From: Lewinella sp041392765
Lineage (GTDB): Bacteria; Bacteroidota; Bacteroidia; Chitinophagales; Saprospiraceae
Reading direction: 5' to 3'
DNA: 64,000 nt
Assembly: GCA_041392765.1 (NCBI GenBank)
Contig: JAWKLL010000005.1
Coordinates: 141,325-205,324, forward strand
Program-made: the position numbers and the translations under genes
Shown here: positions 36,511 through 44,340 of the stretch, in pieces
How the letters are laid out: every line of letters starts with the position of its first letter
Numbering within the stretch: position 1 is the stretch's first letter
Notes under the pieces: generated by a model
Databases searched by the model: none
Told to the model about the DNA's origin: nothing
The model's input: the letters and a program-made list of their open reading frames with translations, nothing else

Positions 36511-37311
36511 ATGAACTGGAAATCACTATTACCGGAATCGTTACAGCCGTTCCTACCTGAGTTGGAAGCTACTGAGCGTGCCTGCGTGCGCCTGCAAGTA
36601 GAAACGACTCCACCGAGCCACCCGTGGCAGTCCATGATGGGGGCAACGCTGTTTTGGCCACAAGGTATGGACTGGCCCTGCTCGCCACAAGGTCGCCCGC
36701 TCTTTGGCTTATTGCAATTGAATTTGGCAGAAATGCCCTCTTTACCTACGCTACCCACAGCAGGCATCTTGCAATTTTTCATCAGCGACAACGCCTTCTG
36801 GGGTGCCGATCCCCATGCCCCGAGCGAGCAGCAGCATTTTCGCGTAGTTTTCCATGCGGCAACAGCACCGGAATCAGTTGTTTTAATCAACGATTTTAGC
36901 TTTTTGCCCCCTTTTGAGGGTCTTCCCTTACAGGCGACAACGCCCTTGCGCGTAACGGGCTTAGCCGATACCATGCCTATGACTCCCGATGACTACCGTT
37001 TCTACGAAACACTAGGATTCATATTCGAGGAAATGGGGGAAGATAAATGGGCAGCCCTTTTTGCTTACCGCAAAGCCATTGGCTCCGTTGGTCACCGGCT
37101 AGGGGGTTATGCCAGTTTCGCCCAAGATGACCCCCGTACACCCGAAGATGAGTTGGAATTGCTATTGCAATTGGATACCGACTCCTCATCGCAACTCCAC
37201 TGGGGTGACATGGGGGTAGCACACTGGTTTTATTCCCCACAACCTACCACCCGTGGGTTGGAAGAAACAGCCCCCTTTCAGCACGTTTGGTATGAATGGC
37301 AAAGTGCTTAA
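36511..37311 (+). CDS. DUF1963 (YwqG-like) protein
   Basis: 266 residues with the family's typical Trp/Pro-rich pattern: MGATLFWPQGMDWPCSPQGR and PLFGLLQLNLAEMPSLPTLP, then GILQFFISDNAFWGADP and ELLLQLDTDSSSQLHWGDMG near the end. Cytosolic; function of the family is unknown. It lies 21 bp upstream of the M20 deacylase gene. Confidence 0.8.
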   Translation: MNWKSLLPESLQPFLPELEATERACVRLQVETTPPSHPWQSMMGATLFWPQGMDWPCSPQGRPLFGLLQLNLAEMPSLPTLPTAGILQFFISDNAFWGADPHAPSEQQHFRVVFHAATAPESVVLINDFSFLPPFEGLPLQATTPLRVTGLADTMPMTPDDYRFYETLGFIFEEMGEDKWAALFAYRKAIGSVGHRLGGYASFAQDDPRTPEDELELLLQLDTDSSSQLHWGDMGVAHWFYSPQPTTRGLEETAPFQHVWYEWQSA

Positions 37312-37332
37312 TAACGTTCCAATATTAGTAAT

Positions 37333-38497
37333 ATGACGGCAAAAGAAATACTCTCCCAGTTGGTATCATTTCCGGTGCTGGGTGGAGAAAGCAACCTCAC
37401 CATCATTTCATGGATAGGTGATTATCTCCAATCATTTGGTGTTGATTATCAATTAGTACCCAACCCGGAAGGCACCAAAGCTTCCCTTCACGCCCGTATA
37501 GGCCCCGCCGTTGATGGCGGTATTATCCTGTCGGGGCATACCGATGTCGTACCCGTAGAAGGGCAGGACTGGCATACCGATCCGTTTCAGTTGATTGAAA
37601 AAGATGGTAAACTATACGCCAGAGGCAGTTGCGACATGAAAGGCTTTCTCGCTTGTGTCTTGGCGGTAGTTCCGCAAATGGTAAAGACGACACTAACAAC
37701 CCCCATCTACCTCGCCTTTTCTTATGATGAAGAGGTGGGTTGTGTAGCCGCGCCGGAGTTGATAACCGCTATCAAAGCCTATTATTCCGAACGCCCCCGT
37801 TATGCTATCATTGGAGAACCCTCGGAACTACAGCCTGTTGTGGGGCAAAAGGGTATTTGTGTATATAAAACCACCGTATGGGGTTCTGCGGGGCACAGTT
37901 CGCGTATCCGCACCGAAGTAAGTGCGATACACGAAGCAGCTCGATTGGTAGGCTGGTTGGAACAAAAAATGAACAACTTAGTGGCAACAGGCCACGTGGA
38001 TGACCGCTTCTCCCCAACCATACCTCCCTACATGTCGGTATGTTCAATGGTGGCATTGCACATAATGTCATTGCCGATCGGTGTGAGTTTCTCATCGACG
38101 TGCGCAATATCCCCATGGATTCTATTACGGACATCATGATGGATTATGAACAGTACTGCCGGGGACAGGAGGAGAAACTACAAGCACGCTTCGCGGGGCG
38201 CGAATCCATACCGAGCTATTCCACCCGTTAGTGCCCGCATTGGATACGCCCGAGCACTTGGATGTAGTCCCATTAATAAAAAAACTGACGGGGGTCGAGC
38301 AATTGCAAACCGTCGCCTATGCAGCTGAAGCTGGCCAGTTTTCCGAAGGTGGTTTCCAGAGCGTCATCTGCGGCTCGGGTTCTATTGCACAGGCACATCG
38401 CGCTAATGAGTTTATCAGCGTGGAACAGTTGGAAAAAGGCGTAGCGTTTATCGAAAAGGTGGTAGCGCATGCTGCTACAACAGAGAGCAACGGCTAA
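37333..38497 (+). pseudogene. M20 family deacylase (ArgE/DapE-like), frameshifted
   Basis: About 385 residues when joined. Zinc-binding motifs of M20 enzymes are clear: SGHTDVVPVEGQDW, ARGSCDMKGF and SYDEEVGC, with GAGHSSR-like SAGHSSR in the dimerisation domain. After breaks at ~38030-38045 and ~38205-38235, the sequence continues FNGGIAHNVIADRCEFLIDV and SEGGFQSVICGSGSIAQAHR to the C-terminus. The pattern is closest to acetylornithine deacetylase (ArgE). Single-base errors are the likely cause of the breaks. Confidence 0.82.
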
Positions 38498-38539
38498 ACA
38501 TTTACTAATACAGCCTGTTTACATGCATAAAGTGGCCGC

Positions 38540-39430
38540 ATGAAAGCCGATTCAGGTATAGAAAAACAACTGGGGACACCCGACCTACTCCACCATGAGC
38601 TATATCTCAAGGGCACAGATTTTCCTTGGATGGTTATGATTCATGGGGCGGGTGGCAGCTTGGTTTCATGGAAACATCAGGTCAGCGGCTTCAAGCACCT
38701 TTTCAACCTGTTGCTCCTTGACTTAAGAGATCATGGTCAATCAAAAAACTTGCAGCCCCATTTTGATACCTACGATTTCGACATCGTAACGGACGACATC
38801 GTACGCCTATTGGAGCATCTCGCGATTCCCAAAGCCCACTTTCTTTCTCTTTCACTTGGCAGCATCATCCTACAACGACTCCACGAGAAAAAACCAGACT
38901 GCATCGCTTCTATGATTATGGCAGGTGGGGTTTTCAAAGCGGACTGGAAAATTCATTTTTTCGCACATTCCGGTAAATTTTTCAGCTACATCATCCCCTT
39001 TCGGTGGATTTATGACATCTTTTCATGGATCGTATTACCCCGAAAAAACCACCAGCCCTCCCGACGGCTATTTCGTTTACAGAGCCAAAAACTCAGTTCT
39101 CAGGAGTTCCTCAAGTGGTTGGGGTTATACCGAGATTTCTTCAAAGTCGTTAAACGTTTTTACCGCAAACGGTTAGAAACAGCCAGCTTAGTCATCATGG
39201 GAGGCCAAGACCACGTATTCCTACAGGCCGCAATCCACTTTGCCCACCAGCAGGCGCATTTAGCTAAATTAGTAATTCTCGACGGGTGTGGGCATATCTG
39301 CAATATCGAGCAAGCCAAGTTGTTCAACACCGAAGTGTTACACTTTCTACAGCTCATCGATCCCTCCATGCAACAACTCCCCGGTTGGAACGGCCACTCC
39401 CTCCTTGCCAATACGAGTGGTGGTGAATAG
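38540..39430 (+). CDS. Alpha/beta hydrolase
   Basis: 296 residues with an oxyanion turn (IHGAGGSLVSWKHQV), nucleophile elbow SLSLGSI near residue 115, an Asp in GGQDHVF and the catalytic His in CGHICNIEQ. It is cytosolic. Substrate class (ester, lactone or other) cannot be told. It starts 42 bp after the M20 gene and on the same strand. Confidence 0.82.
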   Translation: MKADSGIEKQLGTPDLLHHELYLKGTDFPWMVMIHGAGGSLVSWKHQVSGFKHLFNLLLLDLRDHGQSKNLQPHFDTYDFDIVTDDIVRLLEHLAIPKAHFLSLSLGSIILQRLHEKKPDCIASMIMAGGVFKADWKIHFFAHSGKFFSYIIPFRWIYDIFSWIVLPRKNHQPSRRLFRLQSQKLSSQEFLKWLGLYRDFFKVVKRFYRKRLETASLVIMGGQDHVFLQAAIHFAHQQAHLAKLVILDGCGHICNIEQAKLFNTEVLHFLQLIDPSMQQLPGWNGHSLLANTSGGE

Positions 39431-39533
39431 CGATCGATCCGTTTAGGGAGAATTTTATCACAGTACAGTGGTTCGATATTAATGCGAACAACGCGTATCC
39501 CGACTGACCGTTATGCCTCGTTTTTGAAGCACA

Positions 39534-40286
39534 TTATTCGTTTTTCCTCGCAAGGTAAAAACCGTAGCTGTAATACTCCTTGAATTTCAGGTACAAGTCA
39601 ATTTCAGCTTGGCTTTCGCTAACGACCTCTTTGGCGAGGTCTGAATGGTTATGGCGTTTCAGGAAAGCCTCAAATCTTGCTTGTAAAGGCTTATAATAGG
39701 TTTCCAACCAACTGTCTTGGCTCAAATAAAAATATCCGACAAGCGTGTAACCATTGTTTTCCAATTGCATGATTTTATTGGAAGCAGTATCAATTTCAGG
39801 ATATGCTGCTTCCCAAAATGCTTCAATTTCCTGTGGTCGAGATTGCGTTATCCAAGTAATTTCGCTAACTGCCAGATAGCCGCCTACTTTCAAGAAATCC
39901 CTCCATTTTTTTACGCCCGCTTCAAACCCCATATTATAGATCGCCCCTTCTGACCAAATAAGGTCAAATTCATTTTGATGAAACGGCAAATCGTCCATTG
40001 ATTTCTCAAGGGTTCTTATTTTATCTTCCAACCCTAATTTTTCGGCTGTTTGGTTCAATGCTGCCAAAAATTCAGGAAACAAGTCAACGGCTGTTATTTG
40101 TCCCTGTAGTTTTTGGGCCAGCGAAATCGTCTGTGCACCAGAGCCACAACCGATATCCGCTATTTTCAAATATTGGTCGGTCGGAAAATTCAATAAATCA
40201 AGTGCTCTCAGTGTGTCCTTTTCACTTCCGGGGCCTTGCCGCTCGGTGTTTTTATGTAAGTCAACTATCAATTCTAATACGGTCAT
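39534..40286 (-). CDS. Class I SAM-dependent methyltransferase
   Basis: 250 residues. Motif I is IADIGCGSGAQTISLAQKL, followed by ITAVDLFPEFLAAL (acidic end of beta-2) and LIWSEGAIYNMGFEAGVKKW. The fold is that of UbiE/menaquinone-type small-molecule methyltransferases; the substrate is unknown. It is preceded, 17 bp from the start codon, by the palindromic operator shared with queD. Confidence 0.82.
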   Translation of the reverse strand: MTVLELIVDLHKNTERQGPGSEKDTLRALDLLNFPTDQYLKIADIGCGSGAQTISLAQKLQGQITAVDLFPEFLAALNQTAEKLGLEDKIRTLEKSMDDLPFHQNEFDLIWSEGAIYNMGFEAGVKKWRDFLKVGGYLAVSEITWITQSRPQEIEAFWEAAYPEIDTASNKIMQLENNGYTLVGYFYLSQDSWLETYYKPLQARFEAFLKRHNHSDLAKEVVSESQAEIDLYLKFKEYYSYGFYLARKNE

Positions 40287-40303
40287 TCAGTCATTTTTTT
40301 GAT

Positions 40304-40320
40304 GTAACTACTTAGGTAGT
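40304..40320. promoter_or_regulatory. Palindromic operator copy P1
   Basis: GTAACTACTTAGGTAGT, 17 bp before the start codon of the methyltransferase gene. It matches the 20-bp palindrome at 42596-42615 except at its last bases. Its form (two GTAACTAC arms around a short centre) suggests a dimeric repressor such as MarR type; this is inference. Confidence 0.6.
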
Positions 40321-40441
40321 GCGCTTTCGAGCTAAAAAAGAAGATTTTTTCGACTGACAAAGCTCATTTGAGGAGTCATAGCAGCGCTATGGCGACGAGA
40401 ATAGCTGCCGTCAGGTGGAAAAGAGCTTTAGCCGGAATTTG

Positions 40442-40460
40442 GTACTACCTAAGTAGTTAC
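40442..40460. promoter_or_regulatory. Palindromic operator copy P2
   Basis: GTACTACCTAAGTAGTTAC, overlapping the stop codon of the 40457-40834 gene. With P1 it brackets the 122-bp region that must hold the methyltransferase promoter, an arrangement that could allow DNA looping. Confidence 0.55.
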
Positions 40461-40834
40461 TTTTTGATAATCAAAGAGGCTAAAAAAGCTTCCAGCATAC
40501 TAAGCGGAACGGCAAAAACTAATATCCCAAAAGGTAATACATTCATATTACCGGTTACAATCCACATAAGCACAAACCCCATAAACCAAGCGATGGCTGT
40601 AGTTTGTATCAATGAGAACTTTTTTGCGATTACATAAATCCCAATGGCAAAACATAACGACCACAGCCCCCACACAGCGCCATTAATCGGTTCTGAAGGA
40701 AAGATCAACCCTAAATTTTCATAGTGGTCTGTCAAATAAGATTTCAAAAGAAACTCATTGCGAACAAATTCGGAAATACTAATCCAAACAGTCGCTAAAA
40801 AGATGGGGAGCACCGTGTTTTTTAGGTCGTTCAT
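40457..40834 (-). CDS. Four-helix membrane protein of unknown function
   Basis: 125 residues, four hydrophobic segments (TVLPIFLATVWISISEFV, AVWGLWSLCFAIGIYVIAKK, AIAWFMGFVLMWIVTGNMNV, AVPLSMLEAFLASLIIKK). No catalytic motif. Its end overlaps the palindrome P2, and it lies upstream of the methyltransferase gene on the same strand, so the two may be linked. Confidence 0.65.
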   Translation of the reverse strand: MNDLKNTVLPIFLATVWISISEFVRNEFLLKSYLTDHYENLGLIFPSEPINGAVWGLWSLCFAIGIYVIAKKFSLIQTTAIAWFMGFVLMWIVTGNMNVLPFGILVFAVPLSMLEAFLASLIIKK

Positions 40835-40876
40835 TTTATAGGGAGTTGTTATGATTATATATTTGAAAACACTGGC

Positions 40877-40932
40877 GTTGAACTTGTCTAATAAAATTCC
40901 ACTCGTGTAAAAAGTTATTAGACAAGTTCAAC
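40877..40932. repeat. Perfect 18-bp inverted repeat
   Basis: GTTGAACTTGTCTAATAA (40877-40894) pairs with TTATTAGACAAGTTCAAC (40915-40932) across a 20-base loop. It lies just beyond the stop of the desaturase gene. There is no U tract directly after the stem, so a simple terminator is not clear. Confidence 0.7.
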
Positions 40933-40939
40933 TACAAAC

Positions 40940-41977
40940 CTACCCCGCTTTCGCCTTCATATTCCGGTACTCACGGAAGGTAATCATGCGTTCGCTTTGT
41001 TCATCCCAGAGTTTGTGGAACATAAGGGGCAAGCTTTCCCAAAAAGTCACGGAGGTGACGTACTGCTGCAAGTCTGGATTTTCTTTGGCACACTTAGGCA
41101 GGTGGTAGCTAGGTATGAGGCTGTTGAGGTGGTGGATGTGGTGGTAGCCAATATTGCCCGTAAGGAAATGCAGCCAACTCGGCAGGTTGTAAAAACTGCT
41201 TCCGCGAATGGCACTCAGCAGATAGTCCCAGTTGTGCTTCCAGTGCTTGTAGGCGAGTTCGTGCTGGTGTTGCACATAAAAGAACCACACCGCCACAATA
41301 CTGAACAGGAATACAATAGGCAACTGTATCATCAGGAAAGCCTTCCACCCTATCAGCGAACCTGCGAGCACGTAAGCCGCTATCAGCAATACGTTATTGA
41401 GCAACAGCCACTTGCGATTGCTCTGCCAACCCTGAAGCTTGACGAGCATAAAACGGTTATTGCGCAACAAATAGATCGTAGGGCCAATGACAAAAGTGAT
41501 TAAGGGCATACGAAACAAACGATAGGCCAATTTCTGACCGGGAGTAGATTCGTCGTATTCCTTCACCGTCAGGGTATGGATGTCGCCTATATCGCGCACC
41601 TCCAACTGACCGCTATGGCCGTGGTGAAAATCGTGCACCTGCGCCCAATACTGGTAGGGAATAAACGTAAAAATGCTGCTCACCCATCCCCAAAACTTGT
41701 TGTACCGCTGGTCTTTGAAAAAAGAGCGATGCCCACAGTCGTGCTGGATGATAAAAATCCGTACCGTAAAAAAGGCATTGACCAAAGCCAATAACCAAGT
41801 AATAGCGTAAGACCATTGCAGACTGTAATACATCAGTACCCACACGGCGAAGAACGGGCCAAAGGAGGTGATAATCTGCCAAGTGGCCTTGCTGGCATCA
41901 GACTGGGCATACCGCTTGAATCGAACAGGCCAGTCCTTCAATGCATCCTTGATCTCTTGATCGGAATAATACTTCAT
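40940..41977 (-). CDS. Membrane fatty acid desaturase
   Basis: 345 residues. Three His boxes: HDCGHRS near residue 79, HDFHHGH near 115 and HHIHH near 277, with hydrophobic segments between. The layout fits acyl-lipid delta-9/delta-12 type desaturases that bind two iron atoms. It would adjust membrane fluidity. Electron donor and position are not predictable. Confidence 0.85.
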   Translation of the reverse strand: MKYYSDQEIKDALKDWPVRFKRYAQSDASKATWQIITSFGPFFAVWVLMYYSLQWSYAITWLLALVNAFFTVRIFIIQHDCGHRSFFKDQRYNKFWGWVSSIFTFIPYQYWAQVHDFHHGHSGQLEVRDIGDIHTLTVKEYDESTPGQKLAYRLFRMPLITFVIGPTIYLLRNNRFMLVKLQGWQSNRKWLLLNNVLLIAAYVLAGSLIGWKAFLMIQLPIVFLFSIVAVWFFYVQHQHELAYKHWKHNWDYLLSAIRGSSFYNLPSWLHFLTGNIGYHHIHHLNSLIPSYHLPKCAKENPDLQQYVTSVTFWESLPLMFHKLWDEQSERMITFREYRNMKAKAG

Positions 41978-42102
41978 ACGTTAGAACAAATTAAATAACT
42001 CACAAAAAAAGGGAACATCAAGGTGCTGAAAATAGGGGGGGCTGCCAGGTTACACCGGCATCGGGCTATCCGGTCGCAGGCTCCCTACTATCCCTGCCCC
42101 TT

Positions 42103-42125
42103 CCGTATCGGCAGAGCCGATACGG
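42103..42125. repeat. Hairpin in a GC-rich intergenic stretch
   Basis: CCGTATCGGC, loop AGA, GCCGATACGG: a perfect 10-bp stem. The 233-bp gap 41978-42210 is GC-rich and has no gene. Confidence 0.55.
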
Positions 42126-42210
42126 CGTGCTCACGGCGTTGCCGTTCGCACTCAACTTGGAATCGTGAGCCAGACTGCTGAATATCCTATCAACAAGCCA
42201 AACACTGCGC

Positions 42211-42576
42211 TCAGCTTTCGTACTCGCCGCTATAGATCACACCACTGTTGGGGTTTTCGCAAACCTCCACTCGGCACAATTGGGGCAACTGGGGCTTTAC
42301 CTCCCGCCAAATCCAAATGGCCAAGTTTTCTGCTGTGGGGTTTTCCAAGCCCGGTATATCATTGAGGGTGCGATGATCCAACCGCTCCTCTATTGGTTTC
42401 CAAATTGCCTTCACATCACCAAAATCTGCTACCCAGCCCAACACAGGATCCAACTCCCCGCTCAGGAATAAACGTACAATGTACGTATGCCCGTGCATAC
42501 GCCTACATTTGTGCCCGTCGTGTACATGGGGTAAGAAATGTGCAGAATCGAAAGTGAACTTTTTGAAAATCTCCAT
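42211..42576 (-). CDS. queD: QueD family 6-carboxytetrahydropterin synthase
   Basis: 121 residues from the ATG at 42574-42576 (MEIFKKFTFDSAHFLPHVHD); a TTG five codons earlier is open but lies closer to the operator. Zinc-binding His residues are in SAHFL and MHGHTY; the catalytic Cys is in HKCRRMHGH, with VEVCENPNSGVIY near the end. The residues fit QueD of the queuosine pathway better than eukaryote-type PTPS. No other que gene is in the window. It is preceded by the shared operator (42596-42615). Confidence 0.87.
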   Translation of the reverse strand: MEIFKKFTFDSAHFLPHVHDGHKCRRMHGHTYIVRLFLSGELDPVLGWVADFGDVKAIWKPIEERLDHRTLNDIPGLENPTAENLAIWIWREVKPQLPQLCRVEVCENPNSGVIYSGEYES

Positions 42577-42595
42577 ACCTATAACAAACAATTTA

Positions 42596-42615
42596 GTAAC
42601 TACCTAAGTAGTTAC
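42596..42615. promoter_or_regulatory. Palindromic operator copy P3 (queD)
   Basis: GTAACTACCTAAGTAGTTAC, a full palindrome apart from its centre (CTAA), 19 bp before the queD start codon. Spacing matches P1 and the methyltransferase gene (17 bp). Confidence 0.65.
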
Positions 42616-42790
42616 ACAATTTATACCGCAAGGAAGAACCATCGCTCCATTGCGCCGCAAAGTTAAGGTATAAAGTCAATATCTCATCCTTTGCTCCTAG
42701 GATGTGACATAAGAGTATGTCTAAAATCCCCTCAATTGGCTGCAAACGAGCAATTTTGTACTGTTCTTCGTTGCATCCCGATAGCTATCG

Positions 42791-44222
42791 CATATGCGTC
42801 AACTTAAAAAAAGCTAATATGTTTAGGCAAAAAAAAAGTTGCTGTTTAACTTTGTTCAATAGAATCAAAACAGAACAAGCAAGCAGCAACCATGAAATAT
42901 AATACGGTGCAAATAAAGAAAAAACTTGGGGAACAAGCAATACTTACGATTGCAAAAGAATCTGGTTTCGAGATGCGGCAGCCGAGAAAAATCGACGGGG
43001 TCGGATTTTTGATTGGCTTCTGTATGATGATGCAGTTCAGTCTGAGAGGTTTGAGCGATTGGGCGCGGGCGATAGGAAAATTTACTGGCAAACACGTTAG
43101 CAAACAGGGTCTGCAAAAGAAGCTGCAATTCAGGCAGGAATCCTTCGTGCGCGACCTTCTGATGCATGTAATCAAACAGTCGGCAAAAGGGAAGCCAAAG
43201 AATATTCCGCTGTTTGATGCCTTCAACAAGGTGTATGTGGAAGATAGCACCTGCTTGAGCCTACCGAAAAACTTGGCTAAATTTTACCCTGGGCACAGCA
43301 AAAATGAAGGGCAGTGTGCTACGGCTCGTGTGCAGTTGCGCATAAATCTAAAGGACAATTCCTACCAGAACATACAAGTCAACTCATTCAGGGATAACGA
43401 CCAAAGTTTTGCCCATCAGATTTTGGAAGTGCTGGAAGAGGGTGCTTTGGTCATCCGCGACCAAGGATACTTCGTGTTGTCTGTGTTCAAAAAAATCATC
43501 GAGAAGAAAGCCTTCTTCCTGTCCCGTTTACGTTTTGGGACAAACGTCTATGATGGGCAGACAGGTGAAAAGCTGGATTTGCTCAAATTACTAAGCGAGT
43601 GTAAGAAAGAAGGCAAGAAGGTATTGGATATCAATGTATTGTTGGGTAGCACGGACAAAATACCTGTACGGCTGGTAGCGGTGGAAGCACCCGAGGACGT
43701 CAAGAAAATCAGGCGCTTCAAGGCCAAGAATGACAGGAATGGCAAGGCTAACCACAGCGATGAGTACTTTGAATTGCTGGGCTGGACAATCTTCATCACC
43801 AACATTGAGGCCAAAGTGTGGGGATTTAGAGACATCATCAGAGCGTATCGTTGCCGTTGGCGTATTGAAATCATTTTTAAGTGCTGGAAGAGCAGCTTTA
43901 ATGTGGATAATTTTTTTGACGGCAAAGAGTCTATATCCCCACCAAGGGTGATAATCACCATTTATATGATGCTTATATGGTTGACGATGACGATCTCTTG
44001 GTACGGTATCTTTGTCGAGCGGGTGTATGAACAGACCCAAAAACACTTGAGCATCATTAAGTTCTCAGAGTTCATCAAAAGGAACTTCTGGGAGGTGCTG
44101 CTGGCAGGAAAACCTGATCAGTTCATTGAGGAACTCGCCCGACATGACTGCTATGAAAAGCGAAAAGACAGGCAGAGTTACCTCGAATTGTTATATATGA
44201 ATTTTTTAAGTTGACGCTAATG
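42791..44222 (+). mobile_element. IS4 family insertion sequence, complete (1,432 bp)
   Basis: Left end CATATGCGTCAACTTAAAAA, right end (inverted) CATTAGCGTCAACTTAAAAA, an imperfect terminal repeat. A 12-bp direct repeat, CGATAGCTATCG, sits immediately outside each end (42779-42790 and 44223-44234), within the 10-13 bp range known for this family. The target sequence is itself a palindrome. The transposase frame is open, so the element may be active. Confidence 0.85.
42892..44214 (+). CDS. IS4 family transposase
   Basis: 440 residues. DDE residues are visible as VEDSTCL (first Asp), VIRDQGYFV (second Asp) and YRCRWRIEIIFKCWK (Tyr-x2-Arg-x3-Glu-x6-Lys, the YREK signature that holds the catalytic Glu). 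The N-terminus MKYNTVQIKKKLGEQAILTI is intact. It ends eight bases from the right terminal repeat. No frameshift. Confidence 0.92.
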   Translation: MKYNTVQIKKKLGEQAILTIAKESGFEMRQPRKIDGVGFLIGFCMMMQFSLRGLSDWARAIGKFTGKHVSKQGLQKKLQFRQESFVRDLLMHVIKQSAKGKPKNIPLFDAFNKVYVEDSTCLSLPKNLAKFYPGHSKNEGQCATARVQLRINLKDNSYQNIQVNSFRDNDQSFAHQILEVLEEGALVIRDQGYFVLSVFKKIIEKKAFFLSRLRFGTNVYDGQTGEKLDLLKLLSECKKEGKKVLDINVLLGSTDKIPVRLVAVEAPEDVKKIRRFKAKNDRNGKANHSDEYFELLGWTIFITNIEAKVWGFRDIIRAYRCRWRIEIIFKCWKSSFNVDNFFDGKESISPPRVIITIYMMLIWLTMTISWYGIFVERVYEQTQKHLSIIKFSEFIKRNFWEVLLAGKPDQFIEELARHDCYEKRKDRQSYLELLYMNFLS

Positions 44223-44340
44223 CGATAGCTATCGGGACGCCGATGCTTCCGGCATCGACTGCGCTTTTCGCCTTGAACAAAATAAAATTTACTCGCTTTC
44301 GCTCAATCAGGAAAATTTACACATACTCTAAATCATACAA

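Larger units (their letters stand above)
42712..44329. repeat. Foldback element split by an IS insertion
   Basis: The outer ends are AGAGTATGTCTAAAATCC and, inverted, AGAGTATGTGTAAATTTTCC, and similarity continues inward for some 65 bp (for example CGAGCAATTTTGTACTGTTC against CGAGTAAATTTTATTTTGTTC). With the 1,432-bp IS removed the element would be ~190 bp, a MITE-like foldback centred on CCCGATAGCTATCGGGA. Confidence 0.6.

Noticed and set aside
42591..42710. preQ1 riboswitch before queD
   Set aside because: Only 20 bp separate the operator and start codon and no preQ1-like pseudoknot core can be recognised.
42712..44329. AGAGTATGTC ends as the true ends of the IS
   Set aside because: No target duplication at these positions, and the inner ends (42791 and 44222) have both better terminal repeats and a 12-bp direct repeat.
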